NCBI GenBank assembly: GCA_001628005.1
Contig: LUQU01000001.1
Location: 72,103 to 136,102, forward strand
Source of the DNA: SAR86 cluster bacterium REDSEA-S09_B4
GTDB lineage: Bacteria > Pseudomonadota > Gammaproteobacteria > Magnimaribacterales > Magnimaribacteraceae
Length of the DNA stretch: 64,000 nt
Direction: 5' to 3'
A program made the position numbers and the translations under genes. The number at the start of each line of letters is the position of its first letter. Position 1 is the stretch's first letter. Of this stretch, positions 17,464 to 28,068 are shown piece after piece. The notes below the pieces were generated by a model. It was not told where the DNA came from. It did not search any database and was given only the letters and a program-made list of their open reading frames with translations.

Positions 17464-18264
17464 TTACCTAAATTTTGGCTTTCTTTTTTCCATAAAAGCA
17501 CTGACTGCTTCAGCGTGTTCGTCTCGTTCCCAACACTCTTGTAGCAATTTAGTTTCTAGTTCTTCAGCTGCTTTAATATCAGTTGTAACGGCATTTTCAG
17601 TTAGAAGCCTCTTAGTCATTCGTAATTGTGCATCTGGATTCTCAGAAAATAAATTGGCCAACTCAAAAGATTTATCTAGTAGTTCATCTTCATTAACTAC
17701 ATATTCAACTAGGCCGTAGTCAAAAGCTTCCTTTCCTGAATACAGGCTGCCAGAAAGCATCATTTCATTAGCCCTACCCCAACCCACACGACTGACTAAA
17801 AAATGAGTGGAAGCTAGTTCTGGAACAATTCCCATCTTGACAAACACAAAGCCAAATTTTGATTTGTCAGAACACACAATCATGTCAAAAGGAAGAATCA
17901 TAGTGACTCCAATTCCTACTGCAGCTCCATTTACTGCAGCAATTATTGGCTTGGATTCTCTTACAAGACTGATCCAGTCGACTCCAGCTGGCATTCCCCC
18001 TGAACCTCCAGCAGTATCGTTTCCAGGGTCCTCTCCATCAAGTCGTGTTTGAAAGGTATCCCCAATGTCAGCACCTGCACAAAACCCCCTTCCTGCACCA
18101 GTCATAATAATCGAGCCAATTGAACTATCTGCATTAGCCTGCTCTATGGCATGTGCTTGTTCTTCACACATTCTTGGAGTCCATGCATTAAGTTTATCGG
18201 GTCTGTTTAAAGTTATTAAAGCGACAGTGCCTTTGGTTTCATAAATAATTTCTTCGTATTCCAT
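17464..18264 (-). CDS. Enoyl-CoA hydratase/isomerase family protein
   Basis: TLNRPDKLNAWTP, TGAGRGFCAGADIGD, AAVNGAAVGIGVTMILPFD motifs. Confidence 0.92.
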   Translation of the reverse strand: MEYEEIIYETKGTVALITLNRPDKLNAWTPRMCEEQAHAIEQANADSSIGSIIMTGAGRGFCAGADIGDTFQTRLDGEDPGNDTAGGSGGMPAGVDWISLVRESKPIIAAVNGAAVGIGVTMILPFDMIVCSDKSKFGFVFVKMGIVPELASTHFLVSRVGWGRANEMMLSGSLYSGKEAFDYGLVEYVVNEDELLDKSFELANLFSENPDAQLRMTKRLLTENAVTTDIKAAEELETKLLQECWERDEHAEAVSAFMEKRKPKFR

Positions 18265-18268
18265 AATC

Positions 18269-18943
18269 TCACCCCATAATTTGTCGCCAACGATTTATGT
18301 CAGAGATATTTAAATAGACATTTTGATTCTTTGTCTCAGCCAAGCTAGCAGATTTCTCTTCGCTGTAGTGATGTCCTGGATAGAGAATTGTGTCATCCGG
18401 TAAAGAACATAGATGCTGCAAACTGTGATACATCTGATCAGAGTCCGATCCAGGTAGGTCTACTCGACCACATCCATTGATAAAAAGAGTGTCTCCTGAA
18501 ACTAGATTCTTATTTACACTGAAACATTGTGAACCCGGTGTGTGTCCTGGGGTATGCAGGAACTCTATATCATTCTCACCAATTTGAAGATGGTCACCTG
18601 AATCGACTAATTGCAGATCGGAATCTGAAACCCCTGTTACCTTCTTAACGCCTTCAGCTTCGTGTTTATTAACATAAATCTTAACAGGCTGCTTAGCCAT
18701 AATTTCTGCTATACCTGGTATTGATTGACCCATCATTCCACCTCCAATGTGATCAGGATGGTAGTGTGTAACTAGGATCGAAGAGAGCTTTAAGTCATTC
18801 TCTTCAAGGTGCTTAAAAAGAAGATCTATCTCCCAAGCTGGGTCTATTAAAGTTACTTCTCGTGTGCTCTTAGACCCTAAGATATATATAAAGTTTTCCA
18901 TGGGACCAAGCTTTAACTGCTCTAAGTAAAGATCTTCAGACAT
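18269..18943 (-). CDS. MBL-fold metallo-hydrolase (glyoxalase II-like)
   Basis: VTHYHPDHIGG, HTPGHTPGSQC, LYPGHHYSEE motifs. Start chosen at MSEDLYLEQLK (18943), not the track start at 19039. Confidence 0.85.
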   Translation of the reverse strand: MSEDLYLEQLKLGPMENFIYILGSKSTREVTLIDPAWEIDLLFKHLEENDLKLSSILVTHYHPDHIGGGMMGQSIPGIAEIMAKQPVKIYVNKHEAEGVKKVTGVSDSDLQLVDSGDHLQIGENDIEFLHTPGHTPGSQCFSVNKNLVSGDTLFINGCGRVDLPGSDSDQMYHSLQHLCSLPDDTILYPGHHYSEEKSASLAETKNQNVYLNISDINRWRQIMG

Positions 18944-18950
18944 TTTAAAC

Positions 18951-19451
18951 TTAGTTAGATAAACTTCTATTAATAAAAAACTGACGGCAAAAATAGAAAA
19001 GATTTGCAAATAATAAAGTGGCGGACAAACTGCTGGCATAAAAAGGTAAAGCTAAAATATAACATTGCACTAAGCCTTGAATATCTTGGCCGTAAATAGA
19101 AGACCCGAGCCAAACTCCAAAGTTTGTAATTAAGAAAAATAAGGTGGGACTAGATAAACTTAATCCATTTAGTGTGGTTAATTTAGTACTTGAAAATTGA
19201 GAAGCCATAAGTCCAATAAGGAAGAAAGAACCATATGTCCAAATCATAACTGTATGAAAACCGAGGAAAAAATCTGAAATAAGTAGACAAAGGATCGGTA
19301 AACAGATAATTAGCCATTTATCCTTAATTAAAAAAGGAAGAAAAATAGCGCCCGCTATCAAAGGTGTAAAATTTGGAGGATGTGGAATCAGCCTGCTTAA
19401 AATAAGTAGCAAGCAAAAGAAAACTATGCTTTTTAGTATTTCCTTATTCAT
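18951..19451 (-). CDS. DUF6580-like membrane protein
   Basis: LSRLIPHPPNFTPLIAGAIFLPF and TVMIWTYGSFFLIGL patterns. Start chosen at MNKEILKS (19451). Confidence 0.6.
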   Translation of the reverse strand: MNKEILKSIVFFCLLLILSRLIPHPPNFTPLIAGAIFLPFLIKDKWLIICLPILCLLISDFFLGFHTVMIWTYGSFFLIGLMASQFSSTKLTTLNGLSLSSPTLFFLITNFGVWLGSSIYGQDIQGLVQCYILALPFYASSLSATLLFANLFYFCRQFFINRSLSN

Positions 19452-19482
19452 TGGTTTCAATAATAGGTTATAAAATGTAATT

Positions 19483-20463
19483 GTGGACGACAAAGAATCA
19501 TTTATCAATAATCATGAAAAGGCTCCCTTAATTGAACTGGATGATTTTCGTTGTCCCTCAAAACCAAATAGTTTCTATGTTCAGACTAATGATAATAAAA
19601 AAATAAGAATTGCCTTATGGAATAAAGAGTCTAATAAAGGGACTATTCTTCTTCAATCTGGGAGAACAGAATTTATTGAAAAGTATTATGAAGTTATTCA
19701 AGAATTTATAGATAGAGAATTCTGTGTAGTAGCCATGGATTGGCGAGGACAGGGTTTATCAGATCGAACTTCCAATAATATTAGGTTGGGCCATATTGAT
19801 AGCTTTAATGAATACGACAAAGACTTTGAAATGATTATAGAAAAGGTTTACCAACATATATGTCCCAGGCCCTGGATAGGCTTTGGCCATTCAATGGGTG
19901 GTTGCTTATTAGCAACAAACTTTACTAAGCATGAGAATAATTACCGGGCTTTAATTCTTTGTGCTCCCATGCTGACTATGAAAGTCAATATCTGGATTAA
20001 GCGTCTAACAAAATTGATCCTATTCTTACTGCCTTGGTTAAAAAGACTACCTCTTTCTCCCCCCAATTGGGATAAAAAACAAGGTTGGATAGAAGAAGAT
20101 TTTGAGCAGAATAATCTCACCAGTGATAAGTTTAGATTTGATAGAAGCTTTAGACTTATTTGTAAGTGCCCTGAATTAGGAGTTAAAGGCCTAAGTTTTG
20201 GATGGGTAAATGAGGCCTTCAAAAGAGTTGAAGATTTTGATTACCCAGATTGGGGAAAGACTATAAGTAAACCCGTTCTTTTGCTGAGTGCCGGCAAAGA
20301 CCTTTTAGTAGATTCAGGCAAAAATGAATTAATTTGCAGTTCAATTCCAAATAGATCCATATCGCGTATTAATGGAAAACATGAATTGCTAATGGAAGAA
20401 AATGATATTCGAAACGAAACTTGGAAGGCTATAGATGAATTTCTTGAAAAAATTTATGAATAA
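19483..20463 (+). CDS. Alpha/beta hydrolase (monoacylglycerol lipase/lysophospholipase-like)
   Basis: MDWRGQGLSDR, GFGHSMGGCLL nucleophile elbow; GTG start. Confidence 0.85.
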   Translation: MDDKESFINNHEKAPLIELDDFRCPSKPNSFYVQTNDNKKIRIALWNKESNKGTILLQSGRTEFIEKYYEVIQEFIDREFCVVAMDWRGQGLSDRTSNNIRLGHIDSFNEYDKDFEMIIEKVYQHICPRPWIGFGHSMGGCLLATNFTKHENNYRALILCAPMLTMKVNIWIKRLTKLILFLLPWLKRLPLSPPNWDKKQGWIEEDFEQNNLTSDKFRFDRSFRLICKCPELGVKGLSFGWVNEAFKRVEDFDYPDWGKTISKPVLLLSAGKDLLVDSGKNELICSSIPNRSISRINGKHELLMEENDIRNETWKAIDEFLEKIYE

Positions 20464-21836
20464 CTCTTTATTGCCTCTTCTACTCTTTTTATAACCTTCT
20501 CTTTTCCTAGAACCAAAGAGGTTTCATCAACAGAAGCTGAATTCATCCTACCTGTTATAGCTAATCTTAGTGGTTTTCCTACTGAAGCCATTCCAACTTC
20601 ATTCTTTTCCATAACCTCATTAAGTAAACTTTTTATGTCTTCAACTTGCCAGTTTGTTACTTCTTTAAAACCTTCAACTAAATATTTTAAGATTGTTACA
20701 GCTTGTACAGTAAATACCTTACTAGCGTCCTTGCTGTCTATAACTACTGAGTCACCATAAAAATAACTTCCTTCAGTTTCGAATTCTGAAAGTAAGGAAC
20801 ACCTTTCTTTTATTAAATTAATAACCTCGGCGGAGTAATCATCTTGCTTAAATTGATTAGAAGTCGGAACAAGCTGTTCAAGTAAAGTCTTGTTTTCCAT
20901 TTTTAAAAAATATTCTCTATTGAACCAAAGTAGCTTTTCGTAAGAAAAAGATGCTGGGGAATTGTTTAATTTTCCATCCTTAAATATTTGTATCAACTCT
21001 TTAAGCTCAAACATCTCTTGATCTCCATAAGACCACCCCAATCTCACTATGTAATTTAGAAGTGCCTCAGGCAGAACACCCAAATCTTTATAATCAAGTA
21101 CATTCACTGCCCCATGTCTTTTAGACATTCTCTTACCATCCTCACCAAGAATCATTGGTACATGTCCATAAATAGGAACAGATTGCCCCAGGGCTTCGAA
21201 GATATTTATTTGTCTAAAGGTATTGTTAATATGATCATCTCCTCTAACAACATGACTAATATTCATGTCTAAATCATCAACTACGACGCATAAATTGTAA
21301 GTAGGACTTCCATCACTTCTTACTAGAATGAGATCATCTAACTCTTTATTGGCCACTTCCATCTGACCCCTTACTAAGTCTTTAAAAGTAACTGAACCCG
21401 ATTCAGGGTTTTTAAAACGAATAACAGTATTAGGTCCGTTCTCTAGACCTAACTCTCTGCATTTGCCGTCATACTTAGGCTTTTCTCTTTTCTTTTGTTG
21501 CTCCTCTCTAATTTTCTTTAATCGTTCAGGAGAACAATCACAATTGTAAGCCTTTCCTTTATTCACTAGCTCTTGCGCTTTGTCTAAATGGTTGTCTTTA
21601 TTTCTGGATTGGTAGACAGGCTCTTGGTCAAACTCAATACCCATCCACTTAAAACTGTCTATGATCGAGTCTGTGTATTTTTGTTCAGACCTTTCCGAGT
21701 CAGTATCTTCTAGGCGTAAAAGACAGTCTCCTCCTAAACTTTTAGAGTAAAGCCAGGTAAAGAGTGCTGTTCTTGCTCCTCCAATGTGCAATAACCCTGT
21801 AGGACTGGGTGCAAATCTTCCAACAATCTTACTCAT
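20454..21836 (-). CDS. gltX: Glutamate--tRNA ligase
   Basis: RFAPSPTGLLHIGGARTALF, KRMSKRHGA (KMSKR) motifs. Confidence 0.96.
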   Translation of the reverse strand: MSKIVGRFAPSPTGLLHIGGARTALFTWLYSKSLGGDCLLRLEDTDSERSEQKYTDSIIDSFKWMGIEFDQEPVYQSRNKDNHLDKAQELVNKGKAYNCDCSPERLKKIREEQQKKREKPKYDGKCRELGLENGPNTVIRFKNPESGSVTFKDLVRGQMEVANKELDDLILVRSDGSPTYNLCVVVDDLDMNISHVVRGDDHINNTFRQINIFEALGQSVPIYGHVPMILGEDGKRMSKRHGAVNVLDYKDLGVLPEALLNYIVRLGWSYGDQEMFELKELIQIFKDGKLNNSPASFSYEKLLWFNREYFLKMENKTLLEQLVPTSNQFKQDDYSAEVINLIKERCSLLSEFETEGSYFYGDSVVIDSKDASKVFTVQAVTILKYLVEGFKEVTNWQVEDIKSLLNEVMEKNEVGMASVGKPLRLAITGRMNSASVDETSLVLGKEKVIKRVEEAIKSYS

Positions 21837-22555
21837 TTATTTTTCAGCCAAATGGGTTTAGTACCCGTCTCATCTTGCATTTTCTTTAAATACTCTAAAT
21901 TCCTTTTTTCTTCTGATTCGCTAAGTTTAGTGAGTAGAGAGTTATTATTTTTACCATTAGTAACTTTCTTTTTCTTCTCCCTTTGCGATGTATCTGAGCT
22001 CTTACTTTTATGCTCAAAAAGTAGATTGCTTTGGCCACCTGTCATGGCTAGATAAACATCTCCCAAAATCTTAGAATCTAACAACGCACCATGATATTCA
22101 CGATCGTATCCTCCAACTTCATACCTTTGTACTAAAGCATCTAGACTATTTCTTTGACCAGGATGTTTTTCTCTTGCTATTTGAAGAGTATCAACAATCT
22201 TTTCAGTTATTTGATCTATCACCGCGCTTTTTCCTGGGATTAATTTTAATTCGTTATTTAAAAAACCCACATCAAATTCAGCATTGTGAATCAATAATTC
22301 GCTGTCTTTAATAAATTCTAAGAACTCATCAACTATATCTATGAAACGCGGCTTATCTTGAAGAAAATCAAGAGTAAGACCATGTACTTTAGCTGCACCT
22401 TCGTCAATGTCTCTGTCAGGATTCAAATATGTTTGATACTCAGAACCAGTAAATTTTCTATTTATAATTTCTACACATCCGATTTCTATTACTCTATGAC
22501 CAGATTTAAAATCAATGCCTGTAGTTTCCGTATCTAAAACAACTTGCCTAACCAT
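21833..22555 (-). CDS. dnaQ: DNA polymerase III epsilon subunit
   Basis: VLDTETTGID, IHNAEFDVGFLNNEL, HGALLDSKILGDVYLAMTGGQ. Confidence 0.95.
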   Translation of the reverse strand: MVRQVVLDTETTGIDFKSGHRVIEIGCVEIINRKFTGSEYQTYLNPDRDIDEGAAKVHGLTLDFLQDKPRFIDIVDEFLEFIKDSELLIHNAEFDVGFLNNELKLIPGKSAVIDQITEKIVDTLQIAREKHPGQRNSLDALVQRYEVGGYDREYHGALLDSKILGDVYLAMTGGQSNLLFEHKSKSSDTSQREKKKKVTNGKNNNSLLTKLSESEEKRNLEYLKKMQDETGTKPIWLKNK

Positions 22556-22557
22556 AA

Positions 22558-22989
22558 TTAAATCTCATCTATGCCCTTATTAGCTAACTGATCAGCAATC
22601 TCATTCTCTCTGTGTCCGCTATGGCCTTTTACCCATTGCCATTCAATCGAATGCAGGTTTGTTAAGTTATCCAACCGTTTCCACAATTCTTTATTAAGGA
22701 CGGGTTTTTTTGATGCAGTTTTCCAGTTCCTCGTTTTCCAGTTCTTAATCCATTCTGTAATTCCCTGCATAACGTATTTGGAGTCAGTTGTAAGCACTAC
22801 ATTAGAATTTTCAGGAATGTGCTCTAAGGCTTTAATTGCTGCGGTTAACTCCATAATGTTATTAGTGGTACTAATATCGCCCCCATATAAGGATTCTTCA
22901 AGCCCATTTGACCTAATCATGACACCCCAGCCTCCTTTACCAGGATTGCCCCTACAGGCGCCGTCTGTGAAAATTTCTATGCGGTTCAT
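22558..22989 (-). CDS. rnhA: Ribonuclease HI
   Basis: IFTDGACRGNPGKGGWGV, WQWVKGHSGHRENEIADQLAN. Confidence 0.96.
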   Translation of the reverse strand: MNRIEIFTDGACRGNPGKGGWGVMIRSNGLEESLYGGDISTTNNIMELTAAIKALEHIPENSNVVLTTDSKYVMQGITEWIKNWKTRNWKTASKKPVLNKELWKRLDNLTNLHSIEWQWVKGHSGHRENEIADQLANKGIDEI

Positions 22990-23061
22990 ATAGTTTTAAA
23001 CTTAATTGTAGTATACATTTGGCATAAATTTTTGATGAAAAATAGTTTCTGATGGAAAAAA

Positions 23062-24555
23062 ATGAGTAAAAGGATTTCAATATTAATATTTAGTTTTTTG
23101 ATCGGCTGCGTGAACTTGGAGTCAAAGAATCTAGTTCTTGCCGACAATAATGACCTTGCAGCAACTTCTCCCAATGTAGTTGAAGTTGCCATAGATCGAG
23201 AACCATTTGATCTGTGGGAAAGAATAAGGGATGACCTAACTTTCGCTATTCCTAAAAGCTACGGAGATATAGATAGGTATAGAAAAAGATTTGTAAATAA
23301 CCAATATACAGTTAATAGATTAAGCAAATCCGGACAACGTTATTTATTTCATACTGTAAAACGTGCTGAAGAATTAGGTGTGCCCGTTGAGTTGGCTTTA
23401 CTTCCTTTTGTTGAAAGTGAATTTGATCCTTACGCACAATCACTTTATGGGGCTGCCGGTATATGGCAATTCTTACCGGCAACTGGACGAGAATGGGGTT
23501 TAAAGACTAATTGGTGGTATGACGGAAAAAGAGATGTAATAGCTTCTACAGAAGCTGCTCTTAACTTCTTAATATATTTGCATCAGAAATTTGATAATGA
23601 TTGGTTGCTGGCAATAGCAGCCTATAACGCAGGCCCTGGCAGAGTAAATAGGGCCATCCGAGAAAATAAAAGAAAAGGTATGGCTACTGATTTTTGGTCT
23701 CTAAGACTACCAAAAGAAACTTCAGCGTATGTTCCTAAACTATTGGTCTTATGTGAATTGATTAAAGATCCCTCTGGTTTTGGTGTCACATTGCCATCGA
23801 TAGCTAATAGACCTTATTTCACAAAAATAGAGACCCCGGGTCAGGTAGATCTAATGCAAGCAGCTGATCTGGCTGGGATGACTCCTGAAGCCATATACGA
23901 ATTAAATCCAGGTTTTAGTCAATGGGCTACCGACCCAAGTGGTCCCCATTATCTACTTCTACCCACGGGAGTAGCAGATAGATTTCTAATCCAACTTTTA
24001 TCACTTGAAGAAGTAGAACTTGTTCAATGGGACAGGTACAAAATAAAAAGAGGTGATACGCTAACTCGAATAGCTAAACAGTACAGCATCGAGGTACCCG
24101 TCTTGATGGAAATTAATCAAATGGATAGCGACATAATTTACGCTAATCAAGAAATCATGGTACCCAGAGGCCCTGCTTGGGCGAAAACTTTTGTTCCTAA
24201 AGCAAGGACTTATGAAGTTGTAAAAGGAGATACTTTCTGGGGAATATCGAAAAAATTTGGTGTAACCATACAAGATATTTCTTTATGGAATGATTTAGGC
24301 TTAACTACTCCTTTGCAAATTGGTCAAGAAATTAAAATATTCTCTAAGTATGAAAGAGTTAGAGGTAAGACACCTAATAAAAAGACCAGGACCTTACTTT
24401 ATCCAGTTAAATCTGGAGATACTTTATCTAGAATCGGCGCAAGATTTGGTATCGGAGTAAAAGAACTACAGGAATGGAATGAGCTCAAAAGTCCTGAAAG
24501 GATATATCCAGGTCAAGTAATCAAAATAATCTTGGAAGCTGGTGTAGATACTTAA
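23062..24555 (+). CDS. mltD: Membrane-bound lytic murein transglycosylase D with three LysM repeats; lipoprotein
   Basis: Lipobox LIGC; PFVESEFDPYAQSLYGAAGIWQFLP; AIAAYNAGPGRVNRAI; LysM YKIKRGDTLTRIA, YEVVKGDTFWGIS, YPVKSGDTLSRIG. Confidence 0.94.
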   Translation: MSKRISILIFSFLIGCVNLESKNLVLADNNDLAATSPNVVEVAIDREPFDLWERIRDDLTFAIPKSYGDIDRYRKRFVNNQYTVNRLSKSGQRYLFHTVKRAEELGVPVELALLPFVESEFDPYAQSLYGAAGIWQFLPATGREWGLKTNWWYDGKRDVIASTEAALNFLIYLHQKFDNDWLLAIAAYNAGPGRVNRAIRENKRKGMATDFWSLRLPKETSAYVPKLLVLCELIKDPSGFGVTLPSIANRPYFTKIETPGQVDLMQAADLAGMTPEAIYELNPGFSQWATDPSGPHYLLLPTGVADRFLIQLLSLEEVELVQWDRYKIKRGDTLTRIAKQYSIEVPVLMEINQMDSDIIYANQEIMVPRGPAWAKTFVPKARTYEVVKGDTFWGISKKFGVTIQDISLWNDLGLTTPLQIGQEIKIFSKYERVRGKTPNKKTRTLLYPVKSGDTLSRIGARFGIGVKELQEWNELKSPERIYPGQVIKIILEAGVDT

Positions 24556-24557
24556 TT

Positions 24558-25415
24558 TTAATTTGGTCCTGTTCTAGGATCTAAAGCATCTCTTAATCCA
24601 TCCCCAATGAAGTTAAGAGAAAAAAGTGTTAAAGAAAAAGCAAGAGAAGGAAATATTAATAACCACCAATACTCTTCCATTGATACAGCTCCGTCTCTTA
24701 TTAAAAGTCCCCAGGAACTCATAGGTGCTTGAACTCCTAAACCAAGAAAACTTAAAAAAGCTTCTAATAGCATTATTTGAGGAACGGTTAATGTCGCATA
24801 AACAATTACAGGCCCAATGGCATTAGGTATCAAGTGCCTTGAAATAATATCTTTCTTTGAAACTCCCATAGCCTCAGCAGACAATACAAACTCTTGTTGA
24901 CTTAAACTCATTACCTGACTTCTTACTATCCTGGACATGGTTAACCATTCCACTGCACCTATGGCCATGAATAGGAGCACAAGGTTTCTTCCAAAAATAA
25001 CCATCAATAGGATAATCAGGATAATAAAAGGAATGCCGTAAAGAACATCAACAATCCTCATCATTACTGCATCTGTTCTTCCTCCTGCAAAACCAGCAAT
25101 AGTTCCCCACAAAACTCCTATCACCAAAGCTACCATCGTTGCTAAAAAGCCAACCATCAAAGAAATTCTGCTGCCGTACATCATTCTGGTCAGAAGATCC
25201 CGACCTAATGTATCCGTGCCTAATAAGTGTTCTGCTGAAGGTCCAGAAGGACCTAGGTTTAAATCTTGGTAAGCGTAATCGTATGGGGCTATCAAAGGCG
25301 TAAAGATTGCTAAGACTATGAGTAATAAAACGTAGATCCCACCAAAAAGAGACAACTTATTTGAAACTAATCTATCGAAAGCTTTCTTAGCCAGACTTGA
25401 TTCAGCTGTATTCAT
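24558..25415 (-). CDS. Oligopeptide ABC transporter permease (OppC-like)
   Basis: LGTDTLGRDLLTRMMYGSRISL; DppC/OppC family architecture. Confidence 0.9.
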   Translation of the reverse strand: MNTAESSLAKKAFDRLVSNKLSLFGGIYVLLLIVLAIFTPLIAPYDYAYQDLNLGPSGPSAEHLLGTDTLGRDLLTRMMYGSRISLMVGFLATMVALVIGVLWGTIAGFAGGRTDAVMMRIVDVLYGIPFIILIILLMVIFGRNLVLLFMAIGAVEWLTMSRIVRSQVMSLSQQEFVLSAEAMGVSKKDIISRHLIPNAIGPVIVYATLTVPQIMLLEAFLSFLGLGVQAPMSSWGLLIRDGAVSMEEYWWLLIFPSLAFSLTLFSLNFIGDGLRDALDPRTGPN

Positions 25416-26332
25416 TGATCTCTCAGTTTAGGATTTAGACTTGCTGCAACAAGGTCAGACAACAAGTTGAAGGAAATGATCAAGCAAGAAAAGAAAATGG
25501 AAGTACCCAGTATCATTGTGTAATCTCTATTAAAAGCTGCTTCTACATAAAATCTCCCTAATCCTGGAATCCCAAAGATAGTTTCAACTACAAAGGAACC
25601 AGCCAATAAGCCTGCCATAGCTGGCCCTAAAAATGCTATAACAGGAGTTAAGCCTCCTCTAAGTGCATGAACTACGACTACTCTAAACTCACTTAATCCT
25701 TTTGCTCTTGCAGTTCGAATAAAGTCTTGATTAAGGATTTCTAACATTCCGCCTCTGGTCAATCGAGCACAGTACGCGGCGTAAGCTGTGCCGAGAGTAA
25801 TGGTGGGTAGAACTTTATCTCCGGGAATATCTCCCCAACCCGTCACGGGAAGCCAATTAAGCTGTATACCAAAAATTAAAGTTAAAGAAGGTCCTAAAAC
25901 AATGGACGGAATACAAATTCCTGCCATGGCTATGGTCATAGGAACATAATCGTAAGCTGTATTAGGTCTCAGAGAGCTTATTACTCCTGCAATAATCCCG
26001 AGCATTAAGGCAAATAAAATTGCATACAATGCAAGCTCAAAAGTAATAGGTAGCCCTATGGAAATAAGTTCTGTTACTGACCTACTTGGATACCTAAAAG
26101 AAGGGCCGAAATCACCTTGCAGAACATTTCCTAGATAATCAAAATATTGAACCACTAATGGTTCATTTAAGTTATACCTTTCATTTAATTTAACCAGAAC
26201 TTCAGGCGAAACCGCCTTTTCTTCATCAAAAGGTCCACCTGGTGCTGAGTGAACCATCACAAAGGTTAAGGTTATTACGGCAAGTAAAACTGGTATTGCT
26301 GTTCCTAGACGTCTAAGAATGAGAGAAATCAT
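25412..26332 (-). CDS. Oligopeptide ABC transporter permease (OppB-like)
   Basis: PGGPFDEEKAVSPEV, RTARAKGLSEFRVVVVHALRGGLTPVI. Confidence 0.92.
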   Translation of the reverse strand: MISLILRRLGTAIPVLLAVITLTFVMVHSAPGGPFDEEKAVSPEVLVKLNERYNLNEPLVVQYFDYLGNVLQGDFGPSFRYPSRSVTELISIGLPITFELALYAILFALMLGIIAGVISSLRPNTAYDYVPMTIAMAGICIPSIVLGPSLTLIFGIQLNWLPVTGWGDIPGDKVLPTITLGTAYAAYCARLTRGGMLEILNQDFIRTARAKGLSEFRVVVVHALRGGLTPVIAFLGPAMAGLLAGSFVVETIFGIPGLGRFYVEAAFNRDYTMILGTSIFFSCLIISFNLLSDLVAASLNPKLRDQ

Positions 26333-26342
26333 TTTTAAAGAA

Positions 26343-27947
26343 TTATCTTTCTAGATAAACAAATTGATAAGGGTGTGAATCAAGTAAGTTTGGACTCCAA
26401 CCTTTTACATCCTGATTTAACATATATACTCGAGTGTATGTATAGATAGGAATTATGGGTAACTCATCCATTAAAATCTGTTCAGCTTTATAAAAATGTT
26501 TAAATCGCTCTTCTTGTGAAGGGCTTTGTGCTGCCTTGATTAACAGATTATCGTATTCATAATTTGACCAACCTGTCTGATTGTTTCCTCGATCTGAAAC
26601 CATCATATCTAAAAAGGTTTTAGGGTCTGGGTAGTCTCCTATCCACCCTGCTCTGGCTATAGTGTAATCACCTATATTCTGTCTTGATAAGTAAACCTTC
26701 CAATCTGTATTAGCAAGCTCTACATCAATATTTAAGTTCTGCTTCCACATCTGCTGAAAAGCCTGAGCTAATTTCTGGTGTCCTTCGCTGGTGTTGTACA
26801 GATACTCAAAGGCAGGAAGTTTTTCTTGGGAAACTCCTGCTTCCTTAAGAAGGGACTGAGCTAGTACAGGATCATATTCTAATGTGGTTGGAGGAAAGTA
26901 ACTGTTTGGATCAGGTGGAGTAAAAGAAAAAGCTGGGATTTGACCTCCCTTAGCAACTTTTTCAACTATTTCTTTTCTATTAATTGATAAGGATAAGGCT
27001 TTTCTTACGAGCTTATTATCAAAAGGAGCTTTTTTTACATTTACCCTTAAATAATAAGTTCCAAAATAAGGATCAATGTGAATCAGATCGGGGTACTGTT
27101 TTGAATAAACTTCTATTTTTTCTAATGGCACAGTGCTAGTTACATGTAGCTGTCCATTTCGGAACATCAAATCTTCTCTGGTTGCATTGTCTACAGGGAA
27201 AAAATGTATCCCATTTAATCTGACCTTATCTGCATCCCAATAAAGTGGGTTTTTCTTAACTTTGAGTACTTTATTTAACTGCCAATCTTCTAAAGTGAAG
27301 GGTCCATTTCCAACAAAATTACCTGGACGTGTCCATTTACTGCCAATGGTGTCTATTTCTCCAAATTTCTCTATGGTAGGTCTGTGCACAGGCCTGGTGG
27401 TGTAATGCGCTAATAAGCCAAGAAAATAAGGGGCTGGATTCTTTAATCTAACTGATAATATTTTTGTCCCTAAAGACTTAACCCCTACTTTGGAAAAATC
27501 TTTGATAATTCCTTTATTAAATTCTTCTGCATTTACAACGTCATACAACATATCTGGATATTTAGATCCTAAAGAAGGAGTAAGCATTCTTTCCCAAGCC
27601 CATACAAAATCTGAAGCAGTAACCTGATCACCATTAGACCAAATTGCATTCTCTCTAAGTGTAAAGATATATGTTTTTCCATCTTCAGATATAGTCCAAC
27701 TTTCAGCTACAGCGGGTAATGGATCTAGCCCTTCCGGATGTCGCATAACCAAACCTTCCAATAGGGCCATTAAAATATGACTTTCAGGAACACCAGTTAC
27801 CGTGTGGGGATCTAAATCTTTTGGTTCAGTACCGTTGCCAAAATAAAGGACTTGTTCTGTAAGGGCGGAATCTACTTTTGACTCTGATTCACCGCAAGCA
27901 CTTAAGAACACTAGCAAAAGTAGAGAAGCAATGTTTATTTTTTTCAT
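26343..27947 (-). CDS. Oligopeptide ABC transporter substrate-binding lipoprotein (OppA-like)
   Basis: Lipobox LSAC; NGTEPKDLDPHTVTGVPESHI; RAGWIGDYPDPKTFLDMM. Confidence 0.93.
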   Translation of the reverse strand: MKKINIASLLLLVFLSACGESESKVDSALTEQVLYFGNGTEPKDLDPHTVTGVPESHILMALLEGLVMRHPEGLDPLPAVAESWTISEDGKTYIFTLRENAIWSNGDQVTASDFVWAWERMLTPSLGSKYPDMLYDVVNAEEFNKGIIKDFSKVGVKSLGTKILSVRLKNPAPYFLGLLAHYTTRPVHRPTIEKFGEIDTIGSKWTRPGNFVGNGPFTLEDWQLNKVLKVKKNPLYWDADKVRLNGIHFFPVDNATREDLMFRNGQLHVTSTVPLEKIEVYSKQYPDLIHIDPYFGTYYLRVNVKKAPFDNKLVRKALSLSINRKEIVEKVAKGGQIPAFSFTPPDPNSYFPPTTLEYDPVLAQSLLKEAGVSQEKLPAFEYLYNTSEGHQKLAQAFQQMWKQNLNIDVELANTDWKVYLSRQNIGDYTIARAGWIGDYPDPKTFLDMMVSDRGNNQTGWSNYEYDNLLIKAAQSPSQEERFKHFYKAEQILMDELPIIPIYTYTRVYMLNQDVKGWSPNLLDSHPYQFVYLER

Positions 27948-28023
27948 TGAATAGAAATATTGTTTGGTTGAAGAATTATCTATTTTATCACTTATAGATT
28001 TTAATTTAGAAAGACTTAGTACC

Positions 28024-28057
28024 TAAAAAAAAGGGCGATAAAATCGCCCTTTTTTTG
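28024..28057. terminator. Intrinsic terminator downstream of the TonB-dependent receptor
   Basis: GGGCGAT-AAA-ATCGCCC hairpin with flanking A- and T-runs. Confidence 0.85.
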
Positions 28058-28068
28058 TTTGTCTGAGA